Origin: Chitinophagales bacterium
Lineage (GTDB): Bacteria > Bacteroidota > Bacteroidia > Chitinophagales > Saprospiraceae
DNA length: 64,000 nucleotides
Assembly: GCA_013298955.1 (NCBI GenBank)
Contig: JAAFJT010000009.1
Coordinates: forward strand, 17,243-81,242
Direction of reading: 5' to 3'
The translations under genes were made by a program, and so were the position numbers. Below, piece after piece: positions 1-7,666 of the stretch; within the stretch, counting starts at the first letter, position 1, and each line of letters starts with the position of its first letter. Under the pieces are notes generated by a model. The model was not told the DNA's origin, did not search any database, and saw nothing but the letters and a program-made list of their open reading frames with translations.

Positions 1-278
1 AAAAGAAAATGACTTTGCCTTTGATTTACGCACTTGCGCATACGGATAAGAAAACCCGCGATAATATCATTCATATCGTCAAAAGATACAGTCATCAACC
101 CGAAAAAGTGGCGGAAGTGATTGATTTTGTGCGCAAAAGCAATGGTTTAGCGTATTCGGAGGAAGTGATGTTGCGGTATCGGACAGAAGCGTTTGAACTT
201 TTGCATCAATTTCCGCCTTCGGACGTGCGCGATGGATTGGAACAATTGGTTATCTTTGTGACGGATAGGAAAAAATAA
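1..278 (+). CDS. Polyprenyl synthetase, C-terminal fragment
   Basis: This is the last part of a trans-isoprenyl diphosphate synthase, the enzyme that elongates prenyl chains for quinone side chains. The gene enters from the left edge and reads in frame from base 3. The first ATG (base 9) is internal: residues KK-MTLPLIYALA match the conserved TLPLI stretch that follows the second Asp-rich motif in this family. The C-terminal helix region ends with VIFVTDRKK. The catalytic Asp-rich motifs lie outside the window. It is convergent with recO and separated from it by a strong hairpin. Family assignment rests on this one motif and the helical tail. Confidence 0.8.
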   Translation, partial: KKMTLPLIYALAHTDKKTRDNIIHIVKRYSHQPEKVAEVIDFVRKSNGLAYSEEVMLRYRTEAFELLHQFPPSDVRDGLEQLVIFVTDRKK

Positions 279-317
279 AATAATTCGATTTGGAAACTTG
301 AATAAAAATCGCAACAC

Positions 318-348
318 AAAGTGCGGACAGTTGCAACTGTCCGCACTT
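318..348. terminator. Perfect hairpin between convergent genes
   Basis: An almost perfect palindrome (AAAGTGCGGACAGTT and its complement) is followed by a T-run on the plus strand. It sits between the polyprenyl synthetase fragment and recO, so it probably ends transcription from the left, and perhaps from both sides. Its centre GTTGCAAC recurs in other hairpins of the window. Confidence 0.7.
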
Positions 349-445
349 TTTCTTCAACTACTTTTTTGGATTTTAATACTTTTATTAGTAAAGCGTAAAA
401 CACAAAACTAACTTTTCTATTAAATTACATTACTTTGGTGAAAAA

Positions 446-1171
446 TCAATCAAATATTTCTTGATAAATTTTAAACGATTGTATTTCTGGGAAATTTTCA
501 ATTTGCAAACGGTAAAACGTCAATAAATCTTGCAACATGAGTCGGCGTGTTTCGCGGGTGATGCCACTAATTTGATAACTTTCCCGCCAATCATATCGCA
601 ATAAACCGCGAAAAATATGGGTCATTTGCATCGACATAAGGTATTGATTCCCAGCATTTTCGAGAAAAACACCTTCTTTCATATCAAAAACAATCCCTAT
701 TCGACCTGCATCATCTGTTGGCATGAAGCCCAAATAATAACTCAAATGGGTTAAAAAGCTCAAATGAAGATTGGCATAAGCCGATTTTTCCGCATCCAAA
801 AACGTAAAAACAGCCCATAAATATTGAAAAAGCGGTTGATTTGCTTCTTGTTCGCGGATAGCGCGGCGAGCGACTTCGAGCATGAACATCCCAATCGCAC
901 TTTTATGCACGTCAAAAGGCAGGCTCGAATAGATGTATCCAGCTTGAATTTCTTTAATGCGTTGCATCGTTTTTTCGGGTTGATGATACGCCACCACATC
1001 CACCAATGAACAAACTTGCAATAAATTCGCACTAATTTTTGCCTTCGGCGTGCGCACGCCATTGACCAAAAAGGTGATTAAACCCACTTCTTCGGTGAAA
1101 ATATCCGTGATGACGCTCGTTTCCGAGTATTTGAGGTGGCGGAAAACAATGCCGCGCGTTTTTATTAACAT
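446..1171 (-). CDS. recO: DNA repair protein RecO
   Basis: RecO anneals complementary strands and loads RecA with RecR in the RecFOR recombination pathway. The N-terminal OB-fold starts with MLIKTRGIVF and contains the typical KYSETSVITDIFTEE stretch; a helical C-terminal domain follows. The product is 241 residues, normal for Bacteroidota. An upstream GTG at 1177 would add two residues; the ATG at 1171 is preferred because family members start at this position. It is the last gene of the minus-strand run and is separated from the DUF1015 gene by a long ACACATAGG-family inverted repeat. Confidence 0.9.
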   Translation of the reverse strand: MLIKTRGIVFRHLKYSETSVITDIFTEEVGLITFLVNGVRTPKAKISANLLQVCSLVDVVAYHQPEKTMQRIKEIQAGYIYSSLPFDVHKSAIGMFMLEVARRAIREQEANQPLFQYLWAVFTFLDAEKSAYANLHLSFLTHLSYYLGFMPTDDAGRIGIVFDMKEGVFLENAGNQYLMSMQMTHIFRGLLRYDWRESYQISGITRETRRLMLQDLLTFYRLQIENFPEIQSFKIYQEIFD

Positions 1172-1186
1172 ATTCACAATTATTTT

Positions 1187-1298
1187 AACACATAGTTCAC
1201 ATAGGAGGACATAGGATACATAGGGTCATTCATTGGAAAGTAACACTTTTCCATGAATGACCCTATTGCCCTATGTCCTCCTATGTGAACTATGTGTT
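1187..1298. repeat. ACACATAGG-family inverted repeat (copy 1)
   Basis: A foldback of about 112 bp. The arms begin AACACATAGTTCACATAGG and end with the complement, and the middle carries a second pair around TCATTCATTGGAAA. It fills the recO/DUF1015 gap. The right arm overlaps the last codons of the DUF1015 gene: the arm itself provides codons AAC ACA and the stop TAG. Related copies lie at 3433-3604, 29811-30115 and 37380-37643. Confidence 0.85.
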
Positions 1299-2402
1299 GA
1301 AATCATATATAATTAATCCATTTTTCATACGAGGTTCAAAAAAAGTCGATTTGGGTGGCATCGTTCCATCCATATCCGACACGCGCTTCAAATCTGCCCA
1401 ATCCACAGGATAGAGGCAAAAAAGAGCCCCGCAAGGTGGACAAGCCTGTTCCAAAAGGCTATTCGATTGGGTTCCATCAATGTAACGCAATCGCTCATCA
1501 GTGCGCACATTTTGGATATTCAACAAGGGTTTTAATACCATTTCATTCAAAATATGCACATCTAACAAAACTTTATTGGGATATTTTTTTTGAAACTGTA
1601 TTAAAGTTTGTTTGCGCCAACGCAAATAAACCCATTTGCCTGCGGTAAACATCGACCAGTCATGCTTACGGGCGGGCATTTTGGCTCTGCCAATGAATTG
1701 TAACGTAGTAACTTTTAACAATTGTTGCCAAAATTCGAGTTTATCCAAACGCTCCTCACACGTCACTAATCGATGGAAAGCGTTGATTATCAATTCATTC
1801 GATGGAAAAAAGGCGCAAAACATTTTTTCAAAAGGATGATTTTCAATCATGGTGGAAAGATTTAAATACGCATTCGCAAACGTGTGGGCGCGATGATGTC
1901 CATCCGCAATATACGCCGCAGGCACTTTCTCTTTAAACGCTTGTTGCAACCAATGTACGTGTGACGGGTCTGTGACCGCCCAAAAAACATGTTCATCTTC
2001 CGCCAATTTCACTGAAAAAAGCGGTTTAGCAATACGTGCATAATTTGTTATAAAACTTGAAATCTCTAAAACAGGCGGATAAGTCAATAAAATAGGCTTG
2101 ATAGATGCGCCGCGCTCATTCAACAAATTATCTTGTTTGGACTCGCCAACGGCAATCGTCCGTTCATGTTTTTTAATATGATTATTCAAATAATCCTCCA
2201 CATCCACTCCTGCAAGCAGTCCCGTGAACGTGCGCCCTGACCGTTTGATTTGATAGACCCAAAAAGCAGGTTTCAGATGCGATTTAAAACAACCTGTTTT
2301 TTTTTGTTGCGCGTAATCGAATTTGACCCGTTCAAAAAAAGTATCAGGTGTTGTTATTTTTTCGAGGTTTGGATAGGTTGATTGGAATGGTGTAAGTTTC
2401 AT
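1290..2402 (-). CDS. DUF1015 family protein
   Basis: A 370-residue member of the DUF1015 family (PF06245), which is widespread and sometimes described as SerK-like; no role is proven for this copy. Family marks seen are the N-terminal motif around SGRTFTGLLAGVDVEDYL, an AVTDPSHVHWL block and, near the middle, AAYIADGHHRAHTFANAY, which matches the conserved ADGHHRYETA signature. There is no signal peptide, so it is cytoplasmic. The final two codons and the stop are contributed by the adjoining inverted repeat, so the C-terminus may have been replaced. It shares direction with the transketolase gene upstream. Confidence 0.8.
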   Translation of the reverse strand: MKLTPFQSTYPNLEKITTPDTFFERVKFDYAQQKKTGCFKSHLKPAFWVYQIKRSGRTFTGLLAGVDVEDYLNNHIKKHERTIAVGESKQDNLLNERGASIKPILLTYPPVLEISSFITNYARIAKPLFSVKLAEDEHVFWAVTDPSHVHWLQQAFKEKVPAAYIADGHHRAHTFANAYLNLSTMIENHPFEKMFCAFFPSNELIINAFHRLVTCEERLDKLEFWQQLLKVTTLQFIGRAKMPARKHDWSMFTAGKWVYLRWRKQTLIQFQKKYPNKVLLDVHILNEMVLKPLLNIQNVRTDERLRYIDGTQSNSLLEQACPPCGALFCLYPVDWADLKRVSDMDGTMPPKSTFFEPRMKNGLIIYDFNT

Positions 2403-2458
2403 AAACGCGCCCTATGATGTATCAAGAATTATATTTTAATAAATTGAAATATATGCGA

Positions 2459-2568
2459 CAACGTTTGGAGGGTTTAAAACCCTCCAAACGTTTGATTATC
2501 AAGTAGTTATAAACAACGTTTGGAGGGTTTAAAACCCTCCAAAGGTTTGATTATCAAGTAGTTATAAA
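2459..2568. repeat. Two tandem 55-bp units with GGAGGGTTT hairpin
   Basis: Two head-to-tail units of exactly 55 bp (2459-2513 and 2514-2568). Each holds the AACGTTTGGAGGGTTT hairpin, then TTGATTATCAA and AAGTAGTT. The only difference is in the right arm (AAACG versus AAAGG), so the second unit has lost one base pair. They fill the gap between the DUF1015 and transketolase genes. The right part matches an end of the 128-bp element found at 31335 and 52687. Confidence 0.85.
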
Positions 2569-2572
2569 TATT

Positions 2573-3418
2573 TTAAAAATCGCCTAAGGTTTCTTTTAAT
2601 TGCGTCATGGCGGCGGCTGTTTGCGCTGCATTTGGGGCGATACCATGCCATTTATGGCTGCCCATCATGAAATCTACGCCCGCGCCCATCTGAGTTCGCA
2701 TCAAAACAACGACTGGTTTGCCCTTGCCCAATTGGTTTTTAGCCTTTCTCATACCTGCAACCAATTGTTTCATATTATTGCCGTCTTTAATTTCTAAAAC
2801 GTCCCAACCAAAGGCTTTCCATTTGCCGCGCAAATCGCCCAACGTTAATACTTGGTCATTAGAACCATCAATTTGTTGCCCATTCCAATCGACCGTTACC
2901 AACAAATTGTCTAATTTGTGGTGCGGTGCGAACATCGCGGCTTCCCAAATCTGCCCTTCTTGCAATTCGCCATCGCCCGTCAAGGCATAGACGGTGCTAT
3001 TATCGCCATCCATTTTCTTCGCCAATGCCGCGCCAATCGCCACCGACAAGCCTTGTCCTAACGAACCAGATGCAATTCTAACGCCCGGAAGTCCTTCATG
3101 TGTCGTCGGATGCCCTTGCAAACGGGTATTCAACTTGCGAAAAGTCGCCAATTCGGACACTGGAAAGTAGCCAGAACGCGCCAAAACGCTGTACCAAACA
3201 GGCGAAATATGCCCATTCGATAGAAAAAACAAGTCTTCCCCTGCACCTTCCATATTAAATTTGGTTTGGTGCTGCATGATTTCAAAATAAAGTGCGGTCA
3301 AAAAATCGGCACAACCGAGCGAACCGCCCGGATGTCCAGAATTAGCTTGATTGACCATGCGCACAATATCGCGGCGCACTTGTTGCGCGATGTTTTCCAA
3401 TTCGGTGATGTTTGCCAT
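2573..3418 (-). CDS. Transketolase, N-terminal subunit
   Basis: The thiamine-diphosphate-binding half of a split transketolase, which moves two-carbon units in the pentose phosphate pathway. Seen: the SGHPGGSLGCADFLTALYF motif near the N-terminus and the ThDP/metal motif GDGELQEGQIWEAAM. About 281 residues, normal for the N-terminal subunit. The start is placed at the ATG at 3418 (MANITELENIA), because the longer reading frame to 3466 runs into repeat DNA. The C-terminal subunit normally follows directly, but here the next gene in the same direction is DUF1015. The partner must lie elsewhere. Confidence 0.85.
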   Translation of the reverse strand: MANITELENIAQQVRRDIVRMVNQANSGHPGGSLGCADFLTALYFEIMQHQTKFNMEGAGEDLFFLSNGHISPVWYSVLARSGYFPVSELATFRKLNTRLQGHPTTHEGLPGVRIASGSLGQGLSVAIGAALAKKMDGDNSTVYALTGDGELQEGQIWEAAMFAPHHKLDNLLVTVDWNGQQIDGSNDQVLTLGDLRGKWKAFGWDVLEIKDGNNMKQLVAGMRKAKNQLGKGKPVVVLMRTQMGAGVDFMMGSHKWHGIAPNAAQTAAAMTQLKETLGDF

Positions 3419-3432
3419 GTTGATATTTTTTT

Positions 3433-3604
3433 GACACATAGGAAACATAGGGATACAATAGGTCACATATAGAAATTTTTTTAAATGTATTTATCAATTG
3501 ATAATCAATAAAATAAATATTTAATTTATTTTCTAATTAAAAACGAGTCTTATGAAAAAATGTCTCTATGTGACCTATGTATTACTATGTGACCTATGTG
3601 TTTA
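3433..3604. repeat. ACACATAGG-family inverted repeat (copy 2)
   Basis: Arms built of ACACATAGG / GTCACATA words at 3433-3475 and their complements at 3561-3604 enclose an AT-rich loop of about 85 bases. The loop contains TTGATAATCAA (3498-3508). The right arm begins at the pyrH stop codon: the TAA is part of the arm sequence TAAACACATAGG. The element separates pyrH from the transketolase gene. Confidence 0.8.
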
Positions 3605-4318
3605 CCCTTCGACGAGCGTTCCAACGCGCTCTCCGTGAACGATTTTAATTAAATTATCTTTTTTATTAATGTCGAAAACAATGATAGGCAAATTGTTCTC
3701 TTGGCAGAGGGTGAAAGCGGTCATGTCCATCACATTCAAACCCATTGCAATCACTTTGGTGAAAGTCACCTTATCAAATTTTTTGGCATTCGGGTCTTTT
3801 TCGGGGTCTGCCGTGTAAACGCCATCCACCCGCGTCCCTTTCAAAATCACATCGGCATTGATTTCATTCGCCCGCAAAGCCGCCGCCGAATCCGTCGTAA
3901 AATACGGGCTGCCCGTACCCGCTACAAAAATAATCACCCGACCTTTTTCCAAATGTCGGGTTGCCCGCCGCCGAATATACGGTTCTGCAATCTCCTTCAT
4001 TTCAATCGCCGAAATCAATCGCGTATCCACTTTGACGCTTTCGAGCGCACTTTGCAACGCCATACCATTGATGACGGTTGCCAACATGCCCATATAATCG
4101 CCTTGAACGCGCTCAATCCCAGACTTCTCCGCCTGAATCCCGCGATAAATGTTGCCACCACCAATCACGATAGCGACTTCAATGCCCAATTCGACTAATT
4201 CTCGGATTTGCAAAGCGTAATGTTGTAACATTTCCGCCGTAATGCCAAATTTTTGACTGCCCATGAGGGATTCACCACTCAGTTTGAGCAAAATGCGTTT
4301 ATATTTGAGGTCTGCCAT
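3602..4318 (-). CDS. pyrH: UMP kinase
   Basis: Phosphorylates UMP to UDP with ATP in pyrimidine nucleotide synthesis. The amino-acid-kinase fold is clear: [15 protein letters not shown] at the N-terminus, [10 protein letters not shown] in the nucleotide site, and [18 protein letters not shown] later. The product is 238 residues. The start is the ATG at 4318 (MADLKYKR); the longer frame to 4387 would run through a terminator hairpin. It follows tsf, but a hairpin with a T-run and a -7 element lie between, so it probably has its own promoter. Confidence 0.95.
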   Translation of the reverse strand: MADLKYKRILLKLSGESLMGSQKFGITAEMLQHYALQIRELVELGIEVAIVIGGGNIYRGIQAEKSGIERVQGDYMGMLATVINGMALQSALESVKVDTRLISAIEMKEIAEPYIRRRATRHLEKGRVIIFVAGTGSPYFTTDSAAALRANEINADVILKGTRVDGVYTADPEKDPNAKKFDKVTFTKVIAMGLNVMDMTAFTLCQENNLPIIVFDINKKDNLIKIVHGERVGTLVEG

Positions 4319-4350
4319 TGGTTTAGATTCAAAGAATGTGAAAGATGCCG

Positions 4351-4358
4351 CAAACTTA
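4351..4358 (-). promoter_or_regulatory. -7 element before pyrH
   Basis: TAAGTTTG on the minus strand fits the Bacteroidota -7 consensus TAnnTTTG, about 33 bases before the pyrH start and just after the tsf terminator hairpin. No clear -33 element is seen. Confidence 0.5.
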
Positions 4359-4363
4359 CAAAC

Positions 4364-4401
4364 AAAAAAGGAGTGAATCGTTCCCAATTCACCCCTTTTT
4401 T
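4364..4401 (-). terminator. Intrinsic terminator after tsf
   Basis: A stem of about 15 bp with one mismatch (AAAAAAGGGGTGAAT pairing with ATTCACTCCTTTTTT) ends in a T-run when read on the minus strand. It lies directly after tsf and before pyrH. Confidence 0.7.
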
Positions 4402-4411
4402 GTTATTTTTT

Positions 4412-5254
4412 TTAACCTAATGCGATGTGTTTGAAAGCGGTTGCGGTCAACCCCTTTTTCTCACTTTGCAAGTAAGTTGCCACTGTGAACGCTTTATCTT
4501 TCACATATACTTGATTCAATAACGTACTTTCTTTGTAAAAAGCATTCAACTTACCCATTGCAATTTTTTCAATCATCGCTTCCGGTTTGCCATCTGCACG
4601 CGCTTGTTCTTTGCCGATTTCGATTTCACGCGCAATGATTTCTGCGGAAACGCCCTCTTTGTCCAACGCGACAGGCTTCATTGCCGCAACTTGCATCGCC
4701 ACATTTTTGCCTGCTTCAATCAAATCCGTGCCTTCCAAGTTCAACGCGACCAACACACCCGCGCGATAACCCGCGTGAATGTACGGAATCACTTGACCCT
4801 GACCTGCTGCGGTGACAATCGATGCATAACTTGCCAATTCCACTTTTTCACCCATCACACCTGTTTGTTCTTGGATTTTTTGCATAATCGTCAAATCAGC
4901 GTCATAAGCCAAAGCTAATAATGCTTCCAATGTTGCAGGTGTTTTTTGAAGCGCGATTTCAGCAAAAGATTTTGCCAAATCAATGAAACGGTCTGTTTTC
5001 GCCACAAAATCGGTCTCACAACTCAATTTTAGAACGATACCTTTATTACGATTGTGGGAATTGAGTGCAATCACCACACCTTCTTTTGCTTCGCGGTCAG
5101 CGCGTTTGACGGACAATTTTTGTCCTAATTTGCGCAAAAAGTCAATTGCGCCTTCCATGTCGCCGCCAGATGCTTCAAGGGCTTTTTTGCAATCGCCCAT
5201 GCCCGCACCTGTCATATCGCGCAATTCTTTAATAGCAGAAATAGCAACAGCCAT
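4412..5254 (-). CDS. tsf: Elongation factor Ts
   Basis: The guanine-nucleotide exchange factor that regenerates EF-Tu-GTP in translation. The N-terminal UBA-like domain has IKELRDMTGAGMGDCKKAL, the classical EF-Ts signature, and the core carries ETDFVAKTDRF, which contacts EF-Tu. The product is 280 residues, usual for the phylum. It lies downstream of rpsB, as in most bacteria, but a 105-bp foldback sits in the gap. A terminator hairpin follows. Confidence 0.97.
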   Translation of the reverse strand: MAVAISAIKELRDMTGAGMGDCKKALEASGGDMEGAIDFLRKLGQKLSVKRADREAKEGVVIALNSHNRNKGIVLKLSCETDFVAKTDRFIDLAKSFAEIALQKTPATLEALLALAYDADLTIMQKIQEQTGVMGEKVELASYASIVTAAGQGQVIPYIHAGYRAGVLVALNLEGTDLIEAGKNVAMQVAAMKPVALDKEGVSAEIIAREIEIGKEQARADGKPEAMIEKIAMGKLNAFYKESTLLNQVYVKDKAFTVATYLQSEKKGLTATAFKHIALG

Positions 5255-5308
5255 AGTTGGGATAATGATAAATGAATGAAAATCAATTTATGATGAAAAT
5301 AGGATAGA

Positions 5309-5413
5309 AATTGGAACACGGATGACGCGGATTTTGCTGATTTACGCGGATTTTTTGTTTAAAACAAAAAATCCGCGTAAATCAGCAAAATCCGCGTCAT
5401 CCGCGTTCCAATT
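5309..5413. repeat. CGCGGAT-family foldback (short form)
   Basis: A nearly perfect inverted repeat of about 105 bp with arms ATTGGAACACGGATGACGCG and complement, closing on a short TTTAAA loop. It sits between rpsB and tsf, two genes normally cotranscribed. It shares CGCGGAT/ACGCGGATT words with the longer copies at 10885, 34368, 44547 and 53853. Confidence 0.85.
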
Positions 5414-5420
5414 CAACAGA

Positions 5421-6143
5421 TTAAGCTCTCGCTCCTTCTTTTACTTCTTTGCCTTTGTTGCGGTCTTCGAGTCCTTCGCGCAAGCAGCCCACCAAATAAT
5501 TAGTGATAACGCCCACCGATTTCGACGCATCATCATTTGCAGGAATCGGAAAATCAATCGTATTCGGGTCACAATTCGTATCGACCATGCCGAATGTTCT
5601 CAAACCCAATTTTTTAGCTTCCGCCAATGCCAAATGCTCATGTCCGATATCGACGATGAAAACCGCAGCAGGTAGGCGCGTCATATTCGCAATCCCGCCC
5701 AATACTTTTTCAATTTTATCGCGGTCACGGCTCATCGTGAGCTTTTCCTTTTTATTGATGCTCGTATTCGACTCATCTTTCAACTTGCGGTCGATTTCGT
5801 TCATGGTTTTGACAGACTTCCGCACCGTTTGAAAATTCGTCATCATACCACCCAACCAACGGTCGGTGACAAAAGGCATGCCGACACTCAATGCAGCCGC
5901 TTTGACCAACTCCCGAGATTGCTTTTTCGTTGCCACAAACAATACTTTGCGACCACTTTTTGCAATCTGACGCATTGCCAACCCTGCACGCTCCAAGCAT
6001 TCGCTCGTGCGATTGAGGTCAATCAAGTGGATTCCTTTATGTTCCGTGAAGATGTACGGCAACATTTTCGGATTCCATTTTCTTCTTTGATGCCCGAAGT
6101 GTACCCCAGCATCTAATAACTCATTATACGACGGTTTTTCCAT
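5421..6143 (-). CDS. rpsB: 30S ribosomal protein S2
   Basis: Component of the small ribosomal subunit. Start MEKPSYNELLDAGVHFGHQ and internal PYIFTEHKGIHLIDL, ATKKQSRELV, WLGGMMTNFQT and the late AIPANDDA-type segment (IPANDDASKS) are typical of S2. The product is 240 residues. It is in the conserved order rplM-rpsI-rpsB-tsf, with a gap of about 100 bases after rpsI in which I see nothing notable. Confidence 0.97.
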   Translation of the reverse strand: MEKPSYNELLDAGVHFGHQRRKWNPKMLPYIFTEHKGIHLIDLNRTSECLERAGLAMRQIAKSGRKVLFVATKKQSRELVKAAALSVGMPFVTDRWLGGMMTNFQTVRKSVKTMNEIDRKLKDESNTSINKKEKLTMSRDRDKIEKVLGGIANMTRLPAAVFIVDIGHEHLALAEAKKLGLRTFGMVDTNCDPNTIDFPIPANDDASKSVGVITNYLVGCLREGLEDRNKGKEVKEGARA

Positions 6144-6244
6144 TATTTTTAAAATAATTTGTTTGAAACAGGTCTATACACTTTTTAAAAACGTGCCAAA
6201 ACGCATTCCAAATGATAAAAAACGCAGCTGTCCAAGCTCCAAGA

Positions 6245-6631
6245 TTAACGTTTAGAGAATTGGAAGCTCTTACGTGCTTTCGGTTTACCGAATTTCTTCC
6301 GTTCAACAGCTCTCGGGTCCCGCGTAAGGAACTTCTTCTCTTTCAATGGTTTACGGAATTCTTCGTTGATTTTCACCAAAATCCGCGAAATACCCATCCG
6401 CACCGCTTCAGCTTGTCCTTTGAACCCGCCGCCCGATACATTCACCACAATATCATAAGCTGTCGCTACACCTACTGTTTCAGTGGGGTCTGTGACTGCG
6501 CCTTGCACGTGCGTTTGCGGGAAGTATTCCCGATAATCTTTGCCGTTGACCGTGATTTTACCTTCACCTTTTCTGAGGAAAACCCGCGCAACAGCAGCTT
6601 TTCTGCGCCCTACCGCATTTATGATTTCCAT
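6245..6631 (-). CDS. rpsI: 30S ribosomal protein S9
   Basis: Small-subunit protein whose basic C-terminal tail reaches the P-site tRNA. Seen: NAVGRRKAAVARVFL at the start, a GGGFKGQAEAVRMGISRIL core, and the tail ending KKFGKPKARKSFQFSKR. The terminal SKR is the expected tRNA-contacting tail. The product is 128 residues. It follows rplM but is separated from it by 178 bases containing a GGAGGGTTT hairpin. Confidence 0.97.
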   Translation of the reverse strand: MEIINAVGRRKAAVARVFLRKGEGKITVNGKDYREYFPQTHVQGAVTDPTETVGVATAYDIVVNVSGGGFKGQAEAVRMGISRILVKINEEFRKPLKEKKFLTRDPRAVERKKFGKPKARKSFQFSKR

Positions 6632-6716
6632 AATCTAATTTCAAATTTTTGAATGAATAATTTTAGATAACTGATGGTTTGAATTAGAATTTTTAAGATG
6701 CGTAATCGGACGATAC

Positions 6717-6749
6717 ACCCTTTGGAGGGTTTCAAACCCTCCAAAGGGT
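6717..6749. repeat. GGAGGGTTT hairpin inside ribosomal run
   Basis: A perfect hairpin with arms ACCCTTTGGAGGGTTT and complement, followed directly by TTGATAATCAA (6749-6759). It lies between rplM and rpsI. The outer arm bases (ACCC/GGGT) differ from those of other copies in a compensated way. Confidence 0.85.
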
Positions 6750-6809
6750 TGATAATCAATTTTTTTACTTAAACTCGAAAAATCCTACTTCAAAAAATAT
6801 ATCTAAAAA

Positions 6810-7250
6810 TTATATCAACGGTTCCGGTTTTTGCGCGGTATGCGGGTGCGTATCCCCAGCATAGACGAACATTTTTTTGAAAATTGCCCGACCCAATTTG
6901 GTTTTCGGCAACATGCCTTTCACAGCCGCTTCCATGATCATGGTAGGCTTGCGCTCCATCATGTCTTTAGCAATGACTCTTTTCTGACCGCCCGGATAGA
7001 GTGAGTAGCGAATGTACTCCTTTTGATCCATTTTTTTGCCAGTAAAAACCGCTTTATCCGCGTTAATCACGATTACGTAATCGCCGGTATCGGAGTGCGG
7101 TGTGAAGGAAGGCTTGTTTTTGCCGCGCAAAACACTGGCAATCTTAGAGCTGATGCGTCCGACGTGTTCGCCCGCAACATCTACTACATACCATTTGCAT
7201 TCTGCTTTTTCCTTACTAACGGATACCGTTTTGTAGCTCAAAGTATTCAC
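6810..7250 (-). CDS. rplM: 50S ribosomal protein L13
   Basis: Early-assembling large-subunit protein. Start MNTLSYKTVSVSKEKAECKW, then WYVVDVAGEHVGRISSKIA, a GDYVIVINADK strand and the signature around MERKPTMIMEAAVKGMLPK. The product is 146 residues, as expected. The start codon is GTG; Bacteroidota L13 proteins begin with this same MNTLSYKT, which supports it. It is first in the ribosomal run and has a good promoter upstream. Confidence 0.96.
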   Translation of the reverse strand: MNTLSYKTVSVSKEKAECKWYVVDVAGEHVGRISSKIASVLRGKNKPSFTPHSDTGDYVIVINADKAVFTGKKMDQKEYIRYSLYPGGQKRVIAKDMMERKPTMIMEAAVKGMLPKTKLGRAIFKKMFVYAGDTHPHTAQKPEPLI

Positions 7251-7328
7251 CTTATGAACTTTTTGTTATATGAGAAAATCACACTGTATATCTACATGTT
7301 GTGGATAACAGTATCTTAAAAAATCGCG

Positions 7329-7356
7329 CAAATCTACGAAACTTATTCTAATACAA
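7329..7356 (-). promoter_or_regulatory. Promoter of the rplM run
   Basis: Minus-strand TAGATTTG (7329-7336) matches the -7 consensus TAnnTTTG, with TTG at 7354-7356 in the -33 position. It lies about 80 bases before rplM. Confidence 0.5.
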
Positions 7357-7510
7357 TGTCTTTTTTCCTTTTTTTCTGTTTAAATTTTTACCGAACCGCC
7401 TTGAAGCGTTTATAGGTAATGCGTTTAATCTGCTTTTGGACTCCCCAAGTTGTTGAATTTTAGAATAGCTGCTTTTAAAGCTCCCAATTTGTAACCAGTT
7501 TAAGTAAAAA

Positions 7511-7666
7511 ACCTAAGTTGCGCGGTAATACCGTTTTAGGCAGAAAAAAGACTTTCTGGATACGTGTGTGTGTTGTTTTTTTTGGAATAGGGCAAATCCC
7601 TATTCCAAAAAACAACACAGACATCCCCATCTCCCTCTTTTTCGGCGGCGAAGCCGCCTACCGCGC
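7511..7666. repeat. AAGTTGCGCGGTA element (copy 1, right end cut)
   Basis: A foldback of about 156 bp. The left end is ACCTAAGTTGCGCGGTA and the inner arms are GTGTGTGTTGTTTTTTTTGG / complement around a short ATAGGGCAAATCCCTAT core. The right side carries GGCGGCGAAGCCGCCTACCGCGC but stops before AACTTAGG, exactly where the amine oxidase stop codon begins. Full copies are at 32401 and 60293. Confidence 0.8.

Noticed and set aside
206..403. 65-residue minus-strand frame near the left edge
   Set aside because: It runs through the terminator hairpin and overlaps the polyprenyl synthetase gene; no support.
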